A stretch of 64,000 bases of DNA, taken from JAWRCU01 sp033542235. Lineage in GTDB: Bacteria > Pseudomonadota > Alphaproteobacteria > Rhizobiales > Rhizobiaceae. Below the pieces are notes generated by a model. The model saw only the letters and a list, made by a program, of their open reading frames with translations, was not told the origin of the DNA and did no database searches. Below, piece by piece: positions 9,099 through 17,312 of this stretch. The DNA lies in assembly GCF_033542235.1 (NCBI RefSeq), contig NZ_JAWRCU010000009.1, positions 1 through 64,000 of the forward strand, written 5' to 3'. The stretch's first letter is position 1, and every line of letters starts with the position of its first letter. The position numbers and the translations under genes are program-made.

Positions 9099-9914
9099 AT
9101 GTTTCGCCCCAATCGACTGAAAGCGCGCATTCGTGCCGGCCAGAAGAGCTTCGGCACATGGTTGCAAAGTGCTTCGCCGGCATTTGCCGAGATGGCCGCT
9201 GTCGCCGGCTTCGATTTCATCATCATGGACGAAGAACACGGTATGGGCGGATTGCAGCATGCGGTCGACATGATGCGGGCTGCCGCTTGCACGGACGCGA
9301 CTTTCATCGTGCGCGTTCCCTCGTCCGATCCGACCTATCTGCGCCGGCTGGTCGATGCCGGCGTGGAAGGGCTGTTGGTGCCGATGGTGGAGACGGCCGA
9401 GCAGGCCAGCGCGATCGTCGAAGCCGTACGCTTTCCGCCGCGGGGCAGGCGCGGCAACGCCTTCGATATCACTCGCTCGTCGAGCTTCGGCCTGGTGCCC
9501 GATTACTACGGCCGCGCCGACGACAATCTGCTGATCATCGTGCAGATCGAGACTGCGCTCGGCGTCGAGAACGCCCGGGCCATAGCCGAAGTCGACGGCG
9601 TCGATGTTGTCTTCATCGGGCCGACCGACCTTTCCGGCAGCCTCGGCATGCCGGGGCAGACCGGCGCGCCGGAGGTGAATGCCGCGATCGAGAAGGCGAC
9701 GGCGGCGACCCGCGCCGCCGGCAAGCCGCTCGCCACCGTGCCGCGGATCGGCCGCACGGCGAACCAGCTGTTCGACGAAGGCTTTCTCCTCGTGGCGACC
9801 GGGAGCGAGATCTATTTCTACCGACTCGGGATCACCGAGTTGATGAAGGAATGGCGGGCTTATAGCGCCCAGCAGGCTGCGCGAGAGGCGGGGAAGTCTG
9901 CTTATGGGCGGTAG
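9099..9914 (+). CDS. HpcH/HpaI-family class II aldolase
   Basis: A 271-residue metal-dependent pyruvate aldolase related to RhmA, GarL and HpcH. The general-base histidine is in MDEEHGMGG near residue 50, and the metal ligands are the Glu of QIETALGVENA and the Asp of GPTDLSGSLG. Such enzymes split 2-keto-3-deoxy acids into pyruvate or oxaloacetate-type products and an aldehyde. It closes the operon, which then reads import, dehydration, aldol cleavage, and oxidation or reduction of a product. Confidence 0.88.
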   Translation: MFRPNRLKARIRAGQKSFGTWLQSASPAFAEMAAVAGFDFIIMDEEHGMGGLQHAVDMMRAAACTDATFIVRVPSSDPTYLRRLVDAGVEGLLVPMVETAEQASAIVEAVRFPPRGRRGNAFDITRSSSFGLVPDYYGRADDNLLIIVQIETALGVENARAIAEVDGVDVVFIGPTDLSGSLGMPGQTGAPEVNAAIEKATAATRAAGKPLATVPRIGRTANQLFDEGFLLVATGSEIYFYRLGITELMKEWRAYSAQQAAREAGKSAYGR

Positions 9915-9995
9915 ACCGTTAGGTTGACGCAGGCTTTATGCCACATGACCATTTGGACTGGCGGAGGGGATTTCCAGCGGCCGCAAGGTTGGCTG

Positions 9996-10175
9996 TTGGC
10001 GCTGCCCCTCATCCCCCTGCCGGGGACTTCTCCCCGTAAACGGGGAGAAGAACGACTGCCGTTTTGATTTCGCCAATCGCCGACGTTGCAGAACGAGCGC
10101 CTTCATTGCGGCCGGCGTCCTTCTCCCCGTTCTACGGGGAGAAGTCCCCGGCAGGGGGATGAGGGGCAGCGCCAA
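9996..10175. repeat. Near-perfect palindromic intergenic repeat
   Basis: A 180-base inverted repeat with arms of about 55 bases that differ at one position, from TTGGCGCTGCCCCTCATCCC to its complement. Each arm also forms its own small hairpin (CTTCTCCCCG/CGGGGAGAAG). It lies between convergent genes and could act as a transcription barrier for both strands. It occupies most of the 353-base gap between 9914 and 10267; I see nothing else in the gap. Confidence 0.9.
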
Positions 10176-10266
10176 CGCTCCGAGTCTACCATCAGGGCTG
10201 CCGCGCCTGAGTCAAGCGTATTGCAGAACGCTCTGGGCTAATGGCCGCTGCCAGCTCCAGACCTCC

Positions 10267-11043
10267 TCAAAACATGAACCCCGCTGTCCAGCCGCCGTCG
10301 ACCATCAGCAGGTGGCCCGTCATGTAGGAGTTGGACGGCTCGCAGAGGAATAGGATCCCTTCGGCGATCTCCTCGACATCCGCCGGCCGGCCGAGCGGAA
10401 CATGCTGCATGAAGCCCGCCATCTGGGCGCGGAACGTGCCGTCTTCACCGTAAAACAGCTTCTTGGTGCCTTCCGTGAGCACGGAGCCGGGCGCGAGCGA
10501 ATTGACGAGGATGCCTTTCGGTCCAAGCTCCAGCGCCATCGAGCGGGTCAAATGGATCACGCCGGCCTTGGCCGCCACGAAGGCGCTTTGCAGCCGCATG
10601 GCGGTGACGCCCACCACGGAGGCGATGTTGACGATACGGCCCCGTCCGCGCTCGATCATCGGCCGGACGACCGCGCGGCTCACGACATAGAGACCGTCCA
10701 GGTCGATGGAGACCACGCGGTGCCACTCCTCCTCCGGGAAGGCATCGATGTCGACGCGGTCCTTGAAGGTGTTGACCCCCGCATTGTTGACCAGCACGTC
10801 GATCCGGCCGAAGCGCTCAAGCGTTGCTTCGACCGCCCGCTCGGCGTCGGCCGCCTTGCGCACGTCGAGCGAGACCGCCAGCGCGGAGGGCAGCTCGGCA
10901 GCGACGCGCTCGGCCCCAGCCTTGTCGATGTCGGCAACCACGATCGAGGCGCCCTCGCGCGCCAGCCGGCGCGCCGTTGCACTGCCGATGCCGCCCGCGG
11001 CGCCCGTGATGAAGATGACCTGGCCGGTGAGATCAGTGCGCAT
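10267..11043 (-). CDS. SDR-family oxidoreductase
   Basis: A classical short-chain dehydrogenase of 258 residues. TGAAGGIG near residue 14 binds the cofactor, NNAG near 87 stabilises the fold, and the C-terminus reads NSYMTGHLLMVDGGWTAG. The catalytic Ser is in NIASVVG and the Lys in FVAAKAGV; the usual catalytic Tyr position is F-V-A-A-K here, so the Tyr appears to be Phe. It is the last gene of the minus-strand operon that begins with the E1 fusion and resembles the SDR directly upstream, especially at the C-terminus, which suggests tandem duplication. Substrate unknown. Confidence 0.82.
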   Translation of the reverse strand: MRTDLTGQVIFITGAAGGIGSATARRLAREGASIVVADIDKAGAERVAAELPSALAVSLDVRKAADAERAVEATLERFGRIDVLVNNAGVNTFKDRVDIDAFPEEEWHRVVSIDLDGLYVVSRAVVRPMIERGRGRIVNIASVVGVTAMRLQSAFVAAKAGVIHLTRSMALELGPKGILVNSLAPGSVLTEGTKKLFYGEDGTFRAQMAGFMQHVPLGRPADVEEIAEGILFLCEPSNSYMTGHLLMVDGGWTAGFMF

Positions 11044-11069
11044 GGTTCGTCCCCGCAGCGCCTTCGGAT

Positions 11070-11687
11070 TCAGAAATTGCGCGCATAGCCAGCCGCCCAG
11101 CCGCCATCGACATTGATCGTATGGCCGGTCATGTAGCTGTTGTCGGGATCGGCCAGAAACAGAACCGCCGCGGTGACCTCGCTCAGCGAAGCAGGCCGCT
11201 TCACAGCCGTATGGCTCAGCAACCGGCCGCTTTGCGCACCGCCTTCGGCATCGAAGGCGCCCACCGACACCGCATTCACCACCGTTGACGGCCCGAGCTC
11301 CATGCCCAGCGTGCGCGTCAGCGAAGCAAGGCCTGCCTGTTCGGCCGAGAAATCGGCCAGACCTCTCACCGGCACCAGCCCCGCTGAGGAGAACAGGATG
11401 ACGACACGCTTCAGCTTCGGCGCAAGGCGCCTGGCTATACGCGTAAACTCCGCCTGTTCGGTTCCGAACGCCTGGTCCGTGCCCGGCAGGCCATTGGCGC
11501 CTTTGCTGATAAGGATGAGCAGGAATGGCTCGTCGTCGACGGAGCGACCCAACGCTTCTGCGTCTGCAACGAGATCGATATGCACGACCTCAGCGCCATT
11601 TTCAGTAAGCGCATTCCTCACCGCCTCACCGAGTGAACCTTCTCCGCCTGCCATAAGCGCGAGCTTGCCGTTCAGGTCTATGTTCAC
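11070..11687 (-). CDS. Short SDR-fold protein with degenerate active site
   Basis: A 205-residue SDR-like protein, about 50 residues shorter than usual. The glycine-rich loop is altered to AGGEGSLG, the segment holding NNAG is missing or shrunken, and the YxxxK motif is replaced by FSAEQ (in LADFSAEQAGLA), though a Ser pair remains in ILFSSAG. The C-terminus NSYMTGHTINVDGGWAAG matches its neighbour at 10267. The GTG start overlaps the stop of the upstream dehydrogenase (GTGA) and has a perfect AAGGAGG ribosome site, so it is translated and retained. It probably lacks dehydrogenase activity; a binding or partner role is possible. The reading frame is intact, so it is not called a pseudogene. 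Confidence 0.75.
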   Translation of the reverse strand: MNIDLNGKLALMAGGEGSLGEAVRNALTENGAEVVHIDLVADAEALGRSVDDEPFLLILISKGANGLPGTDQAFGTEQAEFTRIARRLAPKLKRVVILFSSAGLVPVRGLADFSAEQAGLASLTRTLGMELGPSTVVNAVSVGAFDAEGGAQSGRLLSHTAVKRPASLSEVTAAVLFLADPDNSYMTGHTINVDGGWAAGYARNF

Positions 11688-12790
11688 GCTGTGGCCTCCT
11701 TCCCGCTGGACGTCGGCCTGGAAGGGGGCACGGTGCAACCGTACCGCTCGGCCGTTTCGGCCAGGGAAGCCCAGGTCGTGCGATCGATCGGGATGCCGTT
11801 GGCGGCCCTGCGCGCTGCTTCGGCCTTCTCCACATCGCCCGGCGCCATCACCTTCTGCCCGGGCTGCGCCGGCTGGCGGCGAAGGTCGGCCAGGAAGGCG
11901 CCTACACGAGCGTCGAACGTAGCGAGGGCTTGGAAGATGGCCGGGTTGAGGATCAGGAAGAAATGGCCGATCGGGATGGTTTTGGTGTAGTCGGTGCCCG
12001 CCAGCGGATCGATCGTGAAGCCATGGCCCATGCCGGAAAAGGCTGAGCAAAGAATGTCGACCATGGCGGCGAGCCCGGCGCCCTTGTAGCCGAAGCCGGC
12101 GCCGCCGACGGGCAGCACGGCCGTCGCCTTGAAGGGATCGGTGGTGACTTCTCCCTGGGGTGTTACAGCGACGTCGGGGGGAAGCGGCGTGCCTGTGGAG
12201 CGGCGCAGGAAGATGCGATTATAGGGTATGGAGCTGGTCGCCATGTCGAGCAGCATCGGCTCCTCGCCGGGCGCGGGAACTGCGAAACTGATCGGATTGG
12301 TGCCGTAGAACGGCTTCGTTCCCCCGAACGGTACGACTGCGGGATCGGCATGCGTCATACTGATGGCCGCAAAGCCGGCGCGCGCCGCAGCGAGCGCATA
12401 GACGCCGGACGCGCCGTGATGCGTGGACCGGCCTGCGGTGACGGCCGCAACGCCGCATTCGCGAGCCAGCGCGATTCCTTCCTCGATGGCGCGGAAGCTG
12501 GCCAGATGGCCGAAGCCATTGTCGGCATCGACATGGCCGACCGCAGCCGCCTTCTTCGTAAAGGTGACGTTCGGCGTCTTGTTGACGCGGCCGCCCTCCA
12601 GCATCTGAATATACCAGGGGACGAGCCGGACCCCGTGAGTGTCGACGCCACGCGAGGATGCGTCGACGACGGCCCTGGCTACGGCTTCCGCGCTCTCCGA
12701 GCTTGCTCCGCCTGCCTGGAGGAGGGCCGCGATATATTCGGACAGGTCCGCCGCGGAGCTCAGAAACCCTTCGATCGGCTCGATCGCCAT
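11684..12790 (-). CDS. Type-2 malate/L-lactate dehydrogenase family oxidoreductase
   Basis: A 368-residue NAD(P)H-dependent enzyme of the YbiC/DlgD/ComC family, unrelated to classical lactate dehydrogenases. Family hallmarks are the early DASSRGVDTHGVRL motif with catalytic His near residue 54, the THHGASGVYALAAARAG stretch, and FGGTKPFYGTNPISFAVPAP. Members reduce 2-oxo acids or 2,3-diketo acids such as 2,3-diketo-L-gulonate. It is the middle gene of the E1/E2/Ldh/SDR/SDR operon and overlaps the following short SDR by GTGA. Confidence 0.88.
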   Translation of the reverse strand: MAIEPIEGFLSSAADLSEYIAALLQAGGASSESAEAVARAVVDASSRGVDTHGVRLVPWYIQMLEGGRVNKTPNVTFTKKAAAVGHVDADNGFGHLASFRAIEEGIALARECGVAAVTAGRSTHHGASGVYALAAARAGFAAISMTHADPAVVPFGGTKPFYGTNPISFAVPAPGEEPMLLDMATSSIPYNRIFLRRSTGTPLPPDVAVTPQGEVTTDPFKATAVLPVGGAGFGYKGAGLAAMVDILCSAFSGMGHGFTIDPLAGTDYTKTIPIGHFFLILNPAIFQALATFDARVGAFLADLRRQPAQPGQKVMAPGDVEKAEAARRAANGIPIDRTTWASLAETAERYGCTVPPSRPTSSGKEATA

Positions 12791-12829
12791 TGCTCCTCCA
12801 ATCCTGCTGTTCCGGCCTGGTCGAACCCT

Positions 12830-13570
12830 CTAGACCAAAAGTCGGAACGGCGCCTCAACAAGATCCCTGAAATTTGCCAGGCACGATTCGGCATCCTGGT
12901 CGCTGATTCTTGCAGGATCGTAAGTCAGCAGGCAATCGGCAGTGCCGTGCTTGTCCGGCGCTCCCACGACCAATCGCGCCGGGGCGCTGTCGATCAGTCG
13001 CGCCGCCACAGGACGGATGCCGGGCTTGCCGACGAACGATATGGCGAGCCCCGCCGGGCCCTCGTCCTGCGTGCCTGATCGCATGGCCGCAATGGCGCTT
13101 AGAGAGGCATCCGCAAGCCCAGTAAGGAATCGCCTCTGGTCGCCGGCGAGCAGGATGACGGTGTCTTTCGGCTCTGGTGAAGGCAAGGCCTGCAGCAGAA
13201 ACCCTGCTGCCTTGAGGCAAATGTCCTCGCGCGCAACCTCCGCCCGCACCTCGGCGATACGGGCAAGCAAGGCCTCCGCCGCCCCGAATTCGACGGAGAC
13301 GACGATAGCAGCCGGAACGGGCGCTGTCGCCGATGCCAAGCGCTCGGAACTCTGCGGTTGCACGACGGCCGATCGGATCTCGGCCGGCTCGGTCGTCTTA
13401 GCTTCTGGCCGATAAACGGCGATGTCATCGCCGGTGATGCGACCGTTCGGGCCGCTGCCCGAGATGGCCGACAGGGGAACGCCGCGTTCGCGGGCCAGCC
13501 GTCTGGCATACGGGGTAGCGACAATGCGCGGCGCAAGCGCGGCGGGGAGGGCAGCCGATGGGGCGGTCAT
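12830..13570 (-). CDS. E2-like 2-oxoacid dehydrogenase subunit without lipoyl domain or catalytic His
   Basis: A 246-residue protein with a peripheral E3-binding domain near residues 12-50 (ATPYARRLARERGVPLSAIS, then GSGPNGRITGDDI) and a shortened acyltransferase-type domain. No lipoyl domain is present; that domain is fused to the E1 gene upstream. In the C-terminal core the conserved DHRxxDG motif is replaced by a stretch reading TYDPARISDQDA, so the catalytic His is lost, while the closing segment FRDLVEAPFRLL is normal and shows that the frame is intact. It may serve as a scaffold for E1 and E3 and not as a transferase. The ATG at 13570 lies seven bases after the E1 stop; no strong ribosome site is seen. 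Confidence 0.75.
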   Translation of the reverse strand: MTAPSAALPAALAPRIVATPYARRLARERGVPLSAISGSGPNGRITGDDIAVYRPEAKTTEPAEIRSAVVQPQSSERLASATAPVPAAIVVSVEFGAAEALLARIAEVRAEVAREDICLKAAGFLLQALPSPEPKDTVILLAGDQRRFLTGLADASLSAIAAMRSGTQDEGPAGLAISFVGKPGIRPVAARLIDSAPARLVVGAPDKHGTADCLLTYDPARISDQDAESCLANFRDLVEAPFRLLV

Positions 13571-13577
13571 GGCGGCG

Positions 13578-16001
13578 TCAGTATACGGCACCGATACGGC
13601 CGCCCATGGGCACGACAGTGCCCTCGGGCTTCTCGATCGCGAGCCTCCCGGCAACGGGCGCCTCGATTTCGACGACTGCCTTGTCGGTCTCGATCTCTGC
13701 GACGAGGTCCCCGCTCTTCACGGCTTCGCCGTCGGTCTTGACCCAGCGCACGATCGTACCTTCGCTGACCGTGAGATCGCCGAACGGCATGGTGATCGCC
13801 TCACCCTCTGCCGCGTCGGTGGTGGGAGGAGGGGGATTTGCTGCCGAAGCGGCAGTGGCAGGCGCGTTGGTGTTGGCTGCCGCGGGGGCTGGCGAGGGGA
13901 CCGCTGCAACAGGGGCTGCCTCGACGCCGGGGAAGCGCCAGTGCCACGGCACCGGTGCGCGCCCCTCTACAACGCCTTTGGCCGCAGCCACGATCTTGTC
14001 CGTGCTGACCAGCATCATGCGCTCCAGCGAAGGGGCAAGCGGATGTGATACCGGCTCCGTGTGCAGTCGGCCGACAGGCGCGTCGAGATCGTCGAAGGCG
14101 ATCTCGTTCATGGCCTGGCCGAGCTCGGCGCCGACCCCGCACATCGCCCACCCTTCATCGACGATCAGAAGCCTGTGCGTCTTGGCAACGCTCTCGGCAA
14201 CCGTCTTCACGTCGAGCGGCACGATCGTCCTCAGATCGATCACCTCGCAGTCGATGCCCTGTCCGGCAAGCGTCTCCGCCGCTTCCAGGCTGCGATGCAC
14301 GAGCTGGCCAGCGGAGACGATCGTCAGGTCCTTGCCGGATCTCGCGATACGCGCCACGCCGAATGGCACCAGATGTTCGCCTTCCGGCACTTCGCCTTTC
14401 GTCGCGAAAAGTGCCTTCATCTCGAGCATCAGCACTGGATCTGAACTGCGCAACGCGGTTTTCATCAGGCCCTTGGCGTCGGCCGGCGTCGAGGGCAGGC
14501 AGACGATCAGGCCGGGCACATGCGCCCAGACAGGATGATAGGCGCCGGAGTGGTGAGGACCGGCGCTACGAACGGCGCCGGCACCGACACGCACGACCAT
14601 CGGCGCGTTCATCTGATTGTTAGACATATAGCGGAGCTTGGCTGCCTGAAGCACGATCTGGCCGGCGGCCTCGAACATGAAATCGGCAAACATCAGGTCA
14701 GCGATCGTCCGCGCGCCAGTCGCGGAGGCGCCGAGCGCGGCACCTGTGAAGCCCTGCTCCGAAATCGGCGTGTCGACCATGCGCTGCGCCCCGAACTCTG
14801 CCCACAGGCCTTTGGTATGCGCAAAGGTGCCGCCGCGCTCGCCGGTGCCCTCGCCGAAATAGAGGATCGCCGAATTGCGACGCATTTCTTCGGCGATGCC
14901 GTCACGAACGGCGTCGAGCCAGCTCGTGACCGGCCCGCCGGTCCTGGGCCGGTGAGCCAGGGCTTCCGAAGGATTGAGCGGCTCGGCGAAGACATGGTGG
15001 AAGGCGGTGGAGGAGTCCGGCTCGGGCGACTTCCGGGCGAACTCCAAAGCTTCCTGCACGATCTGTTCGACACGGCCGTCTATCTTGTCGATCTCGCCGG
15101 CGGCAACGGCTTCGAAATCCTCGATCAGCTTCTTGCGGAAGGTCGCAACCGGATCCTTCCTAGCCCATTCGTCGACCTCGGCCTGGGTGCGGTAGGTGCC
15201 GGTGACCGGGTCGCCTTCGTGGTGGCCGACGGTGCGGTAGGTCTTTGCCTCGATCAGGGTAGGGCCGTCGCCGCGGCGGGCGCGGTGCACGGCCTCGCCC
15301 ATTGCCTCGTACATGGCGAGCACGTCGTTGCCGTCGACCGCCACGCCAGGGATGCCGTAGGCGGCCGCTCGGGTCGCGATCTCCGGGTTCAGCGTCGCGG
15401 TCTTCAGCGGCGTGGCCGTGGCGTAGAGGTTGTTTTCGCAGACGAACACGACCGGCGCGCGCTGTATCCCCGCGAAGTTGATCCCTTCATGGAAACCGGC
15501 ATGGTTCGTTGCACCGTCACCGAAGAAAGCGACCCCGATATCGTCGCGGCCCTGGGCGCGGGCGCTCATCCCGACCCCGACGGCATGGCTGATGCCGGCC
15601 GCGACAATGCCGTTGGTACCAAACAGGCCGATCGAGCGGTCGTAGAGATGCATGGTGCCGCCGCGTCCGCCGCAGCATCCGTCGCGCTTGCCGAACAACT
15701 CGGCCATGAGGATCTTCGGATCCATCCCCTTGGCCAAGGCATGACCGTGGCCACGATGGGTCGAGGTGATCCAGTCGGTAGGCCTCAGATGTGCGCAGAC
15801 TCCGACGGCGGTCGCTTCCTCGCCGATATAGAGATGGAGGAAGCCGGGCGTCTCGCCCTTGCGGCAGGCGATTTGCGCGACCGATTCGAACCGTCGCAGC
15901 AACTGCATCTGCTCGTAGAGCTTGAGGAGCAACGGAACATCGAGATTGCGCTTCGCGCGGCTGGAAGTTTTGCCGGCAAGGGCGCTGTTTGATCGGGCCA
16001 T
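13578..16001 (-). CDS. Fused E1 alpha, E1 beta and lipoyl domain of an acetoin-dehydrogenase-like complex
   Basis: An 807-residue thiamine-diphosphate enzyme. Residues about 15-335 form an AcoA-type E1 alpha, with HRGHGHALAKG, the TPP motif GDGATN...ENN and an AcoA-like HLYIGEEA near the start. Residues about 355-685 form E1 beta (LYFGEGTGERGG, the TIVPLD region). A proline/alanine linker leads to a lipoyl domain at about 735-807 with the swinging-arm Lys in ETDKAVVE. The likely reaction is oxidative cleavage of a diketone, acyloin or 2-oxo acid with transfer of the acyl group to the attached lipoate. The start at 16001 (MARSNS) has AGAAGGTGGG upstream; 16022 is possible. It heads the operon and is divergent from the ABC importer at 16321. 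No E3 gene is in the window. Confidence 0.88.
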   Translation of the reverse strand: MARSNSALAGKTSSRAKRNLDVPLLLKLYEQMQLLRRFESVAQIACRKGETPGFLHLYIGEEATAVGVCAHLRPTDWITSTHRGHGHALAKGMDPKILMAELFGKRDGCCGGRGGTMHLYDRSIGLFGTNGIVAAGISHAVGVGMSARAQGRDDIGVAFFGDGATNHAGFHEGINFAGIQRAPVVFVCENNLYATATPLKTATLNPEIATRAAAYGIPGVAVDGNDVLAMYEAMGEAVHRARRGDGPTLIEAKTYRTVGHHEGDPVTGTYRTQAEVDEWARKDPVATFRKKLIEDFEAVAAGEIDKIDGRVEQIVQEALEFARKSPEPDSSTAFHHVFAEPLNPSEALAHRPRTGGPVTSWLDAVRDGIAEEMRRNSAILYFGEGTGERGGTFAHTKGLWAEFGAQRMVDTPISEQGFTGAALGASATGARTIADLMFADFMFEAAGQIVLQAAKLRYMSNNQMNAPMVVRVGAGAVRSAGPHHSGAYHPVWAHVPGLIVCLPSTPADAKGLMKTALRSSDPVLMLEMKALFATKGEVPEGEHLVPFGVARIARSGKDLTIVSAGQLVHRSLEAAETLAGQGIDCEVIDLRTIVPLDVKTVAESVAKTHRLLIVDEGWAMCGVGAELGQAMNEIAFDDLDAPVGRLHTEPVSHPLAPSLERMMLVSTDKIVAAAKGVVEGRAPVPWHWRFPGVEAAPVAAVPSPAPAAANTNAPATAASAANPPPPTTDAAEGEAITMPFGDLTVSEGTIVRWVKTDGEAVKSGDLVAEIETDKAVVEIEAPVAGRLAIEKPEGTVVPMGGRIGAVY

Positions 16002-16050
16002 TTCCCACCTTCTGCGTGCCAACCATCAACCGGATCGGGGCACATGCTCT

Positions 16051-16065
16051 TATAATAGTATTATA
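16051..16065. promoter_or_regulatory. Palindromic operator TATAATAGTATTATA
   Basis: A perfect 15-base palindrome around a central G in a GC-rich genome, placed 50 bases before the E1 start. Its core TTATAATAG recurs at 16184, 23528 and, inverted, at 22677. It is a strong candidate binding site for the GntR/UTRA regulator at 22713. It may also overlap a -10 element. Confidence 0.65.
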
Positions 16066-16182
16066 CCGTTATCGGGCTACGCGCAAACGTCACACATGCC
16101 GTGGACGCGTCTCTTCCACTTCTTTCCCGGATCAGCTTCGCGGTTTTGTAAACAGTTTCCAATCCGTGGACAACGCCAAATT

Positions 16183-16197
16183 ATTATAATAGCATCA
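16183..16197. promoter_or_regulatory. Operator copy ATTATAATAGCATCA
   Basis: Identical over 15 bases to the site at 23527-23541. It lies 124 bases before the substrate-binding-protein gene at 16321, in the 319-base divergent region. The only other feature seen in that region is TTGTAAACAGT at 16146-16156. Confidence 0.6.
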
Positions 16198-16320
16198 CTG
16201 ATGAATCAGGAGGTCGCTTGCGCTCTGCTGTCTGTAAAGCGCCTTCGATATTTGAGCAGAAGCGCGCCGCGGCACCGGAGGGGCGCGGACGTTTCACATC
16301 GATTGCATGGGAGGAGAAAA

Positions 16321-17136
16321 ATGCGAATACGTACAGGTTTCACAAAGATCGGTGTCATGTTCGGGGCATGGCTGCTCGTCGCAGCCGCCGCTCTGCTGTC
16401 ACCCGCCAACGCGCAGACCGTCGACGAGATCATCTCGCGCGGCAAGCTCATCGTGGCGATCGACACGACGACACCGCCCTATGGTTTCCTCGACGCCGAC
16501 CTGAAGCCCACCGGCTTCGACATCGAAGTCGCGCAGAAAATGGGTGAGGCGCTCGGCGTGCCCGTCGAGTTCGTCACCGTGACATCGCCCGGCCGCATTC
16601 CGGCGCTGCTGACAAAGCAGGTCGATGCCGTGATCTCGATTTTCTCGATCACGCCGCAGCGCGCCATCCAGATCGACTACTCGATCCCCTATGCGGGCCA
16701 GTCGTCGGTCGTGATTGCCCCCAAGGGCACGGTCATCAAGGGGCCTGAGGATCTGGTCGGCAAGAAGGTCGGCGTCACGCGCGGCACCGGCGAAGATGGG
16801 CTGGTGACCAAAGCTGCCGAACAGCACCCCGGCATCGAGATACTGCGCTTCGACGATTATTCGTCGCTGATGCAGGCGGTGCTTTCGGGTCAGCTCGATG
16901 CGGTGGGCGGCGGCGACTATGGCGAAATCTATCTGAAGAAAAGCGCATCCGGCGACGAGTTCGAGCAGAAATATGTGCTCAAATCGTTCTATTTCGGGAT
17001 CGGCGTGGCGAAGGGCAACGACGACCTGCGCCAATGGATCAACACCTGGCTGATGACGGTCAAGGCAGACGGCACACTCGAGGGGCTGTCGCAGAAATAC
17101 AGACACCAGCCACTGCCGCCGCTTCCGGTGTTCTAG
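16321..17136 (+). CDS. Polar amino-acid-type ABC substrate-binding protein (family 3)
   Basis: A 271-residue periplasmic protein. A Sec signal peptide runs to ANAQ near residue 32, and the mature part starts with the family 3 pattern GKLIVAIDTTTPPYGFLD and GFDIEVAQKMGEALG. These proteins bind amino acids, opines or other small carboxylates. GGGAGGAG lies six bases before the ATG at 16321. Two permeases follow after a repeat, but no ATPase. Divergence from the E1/E2 operon and the shared operator suggest that its ligand feeds that pathway, which would be unusual for an amino acid and may mean a small oxo acid or a modified sugar. Confidence 0.9.
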   Translation: MRIRTGFTKIGVMFGAWLLVAAAALLSPANAQTVDEIISRGKLIVAIDTTTPPYGFLDADLKPTGFDIEVAQKMGEALGVPVEFVTVTSPGRIPALLTKQVDAVISIFSITPQRAIQIDYSIPYAGQSSVVIAPKGTVIKGPEDLVGKKVGVTRGTGEDGLVTKAAEQHPGIEILRFDDYSSLMQAVLSGQLDAVGGGDYGEIYLKKSASGDEFEQKYVLKSFYFGIGVAKGNDDLRQWINTWLMTVKADGTLEGLSQKYRHQPLPPLPVF

Positions 17137-17236
17137 CGCATCGGACCGAAAAGTGCGCAGCGGTTTTCGGACAAATCCGATGCGTAAACAAAGAGATAGA
17201 GCGGCGTGGCGATCCAATTGAACGCACGCCGCTCTA
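17135..17236. repeat. RIME-like intergenic repeat, copy A
   Basis: A 102-base element with two palindromes (GCATCGG/CCGATGC and GAGCGGCGTG/CACGCCGCTC). A second copy lies at 49674-49775. It resembles the two-palindrome layout of rhizobial intergenic mosaic elements (RIME1). The repeat starts inside the TAG stop of the binding-protein gene and separates it from the permeases. Confidence 0.85.
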
Positions 17237-17312
17237 GTCGAAACAGGCTAGGCAGCAACCGATAGCCGGGACCGCCAGCAGTCCCGGCTATCATCGTACG
17301 GACGGGAGCTCC

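Noticed and set aside
14520..15992. 490-residue open frame on the plus strand
   Set aside because: Antisense shadow of the E1 fusion gene.
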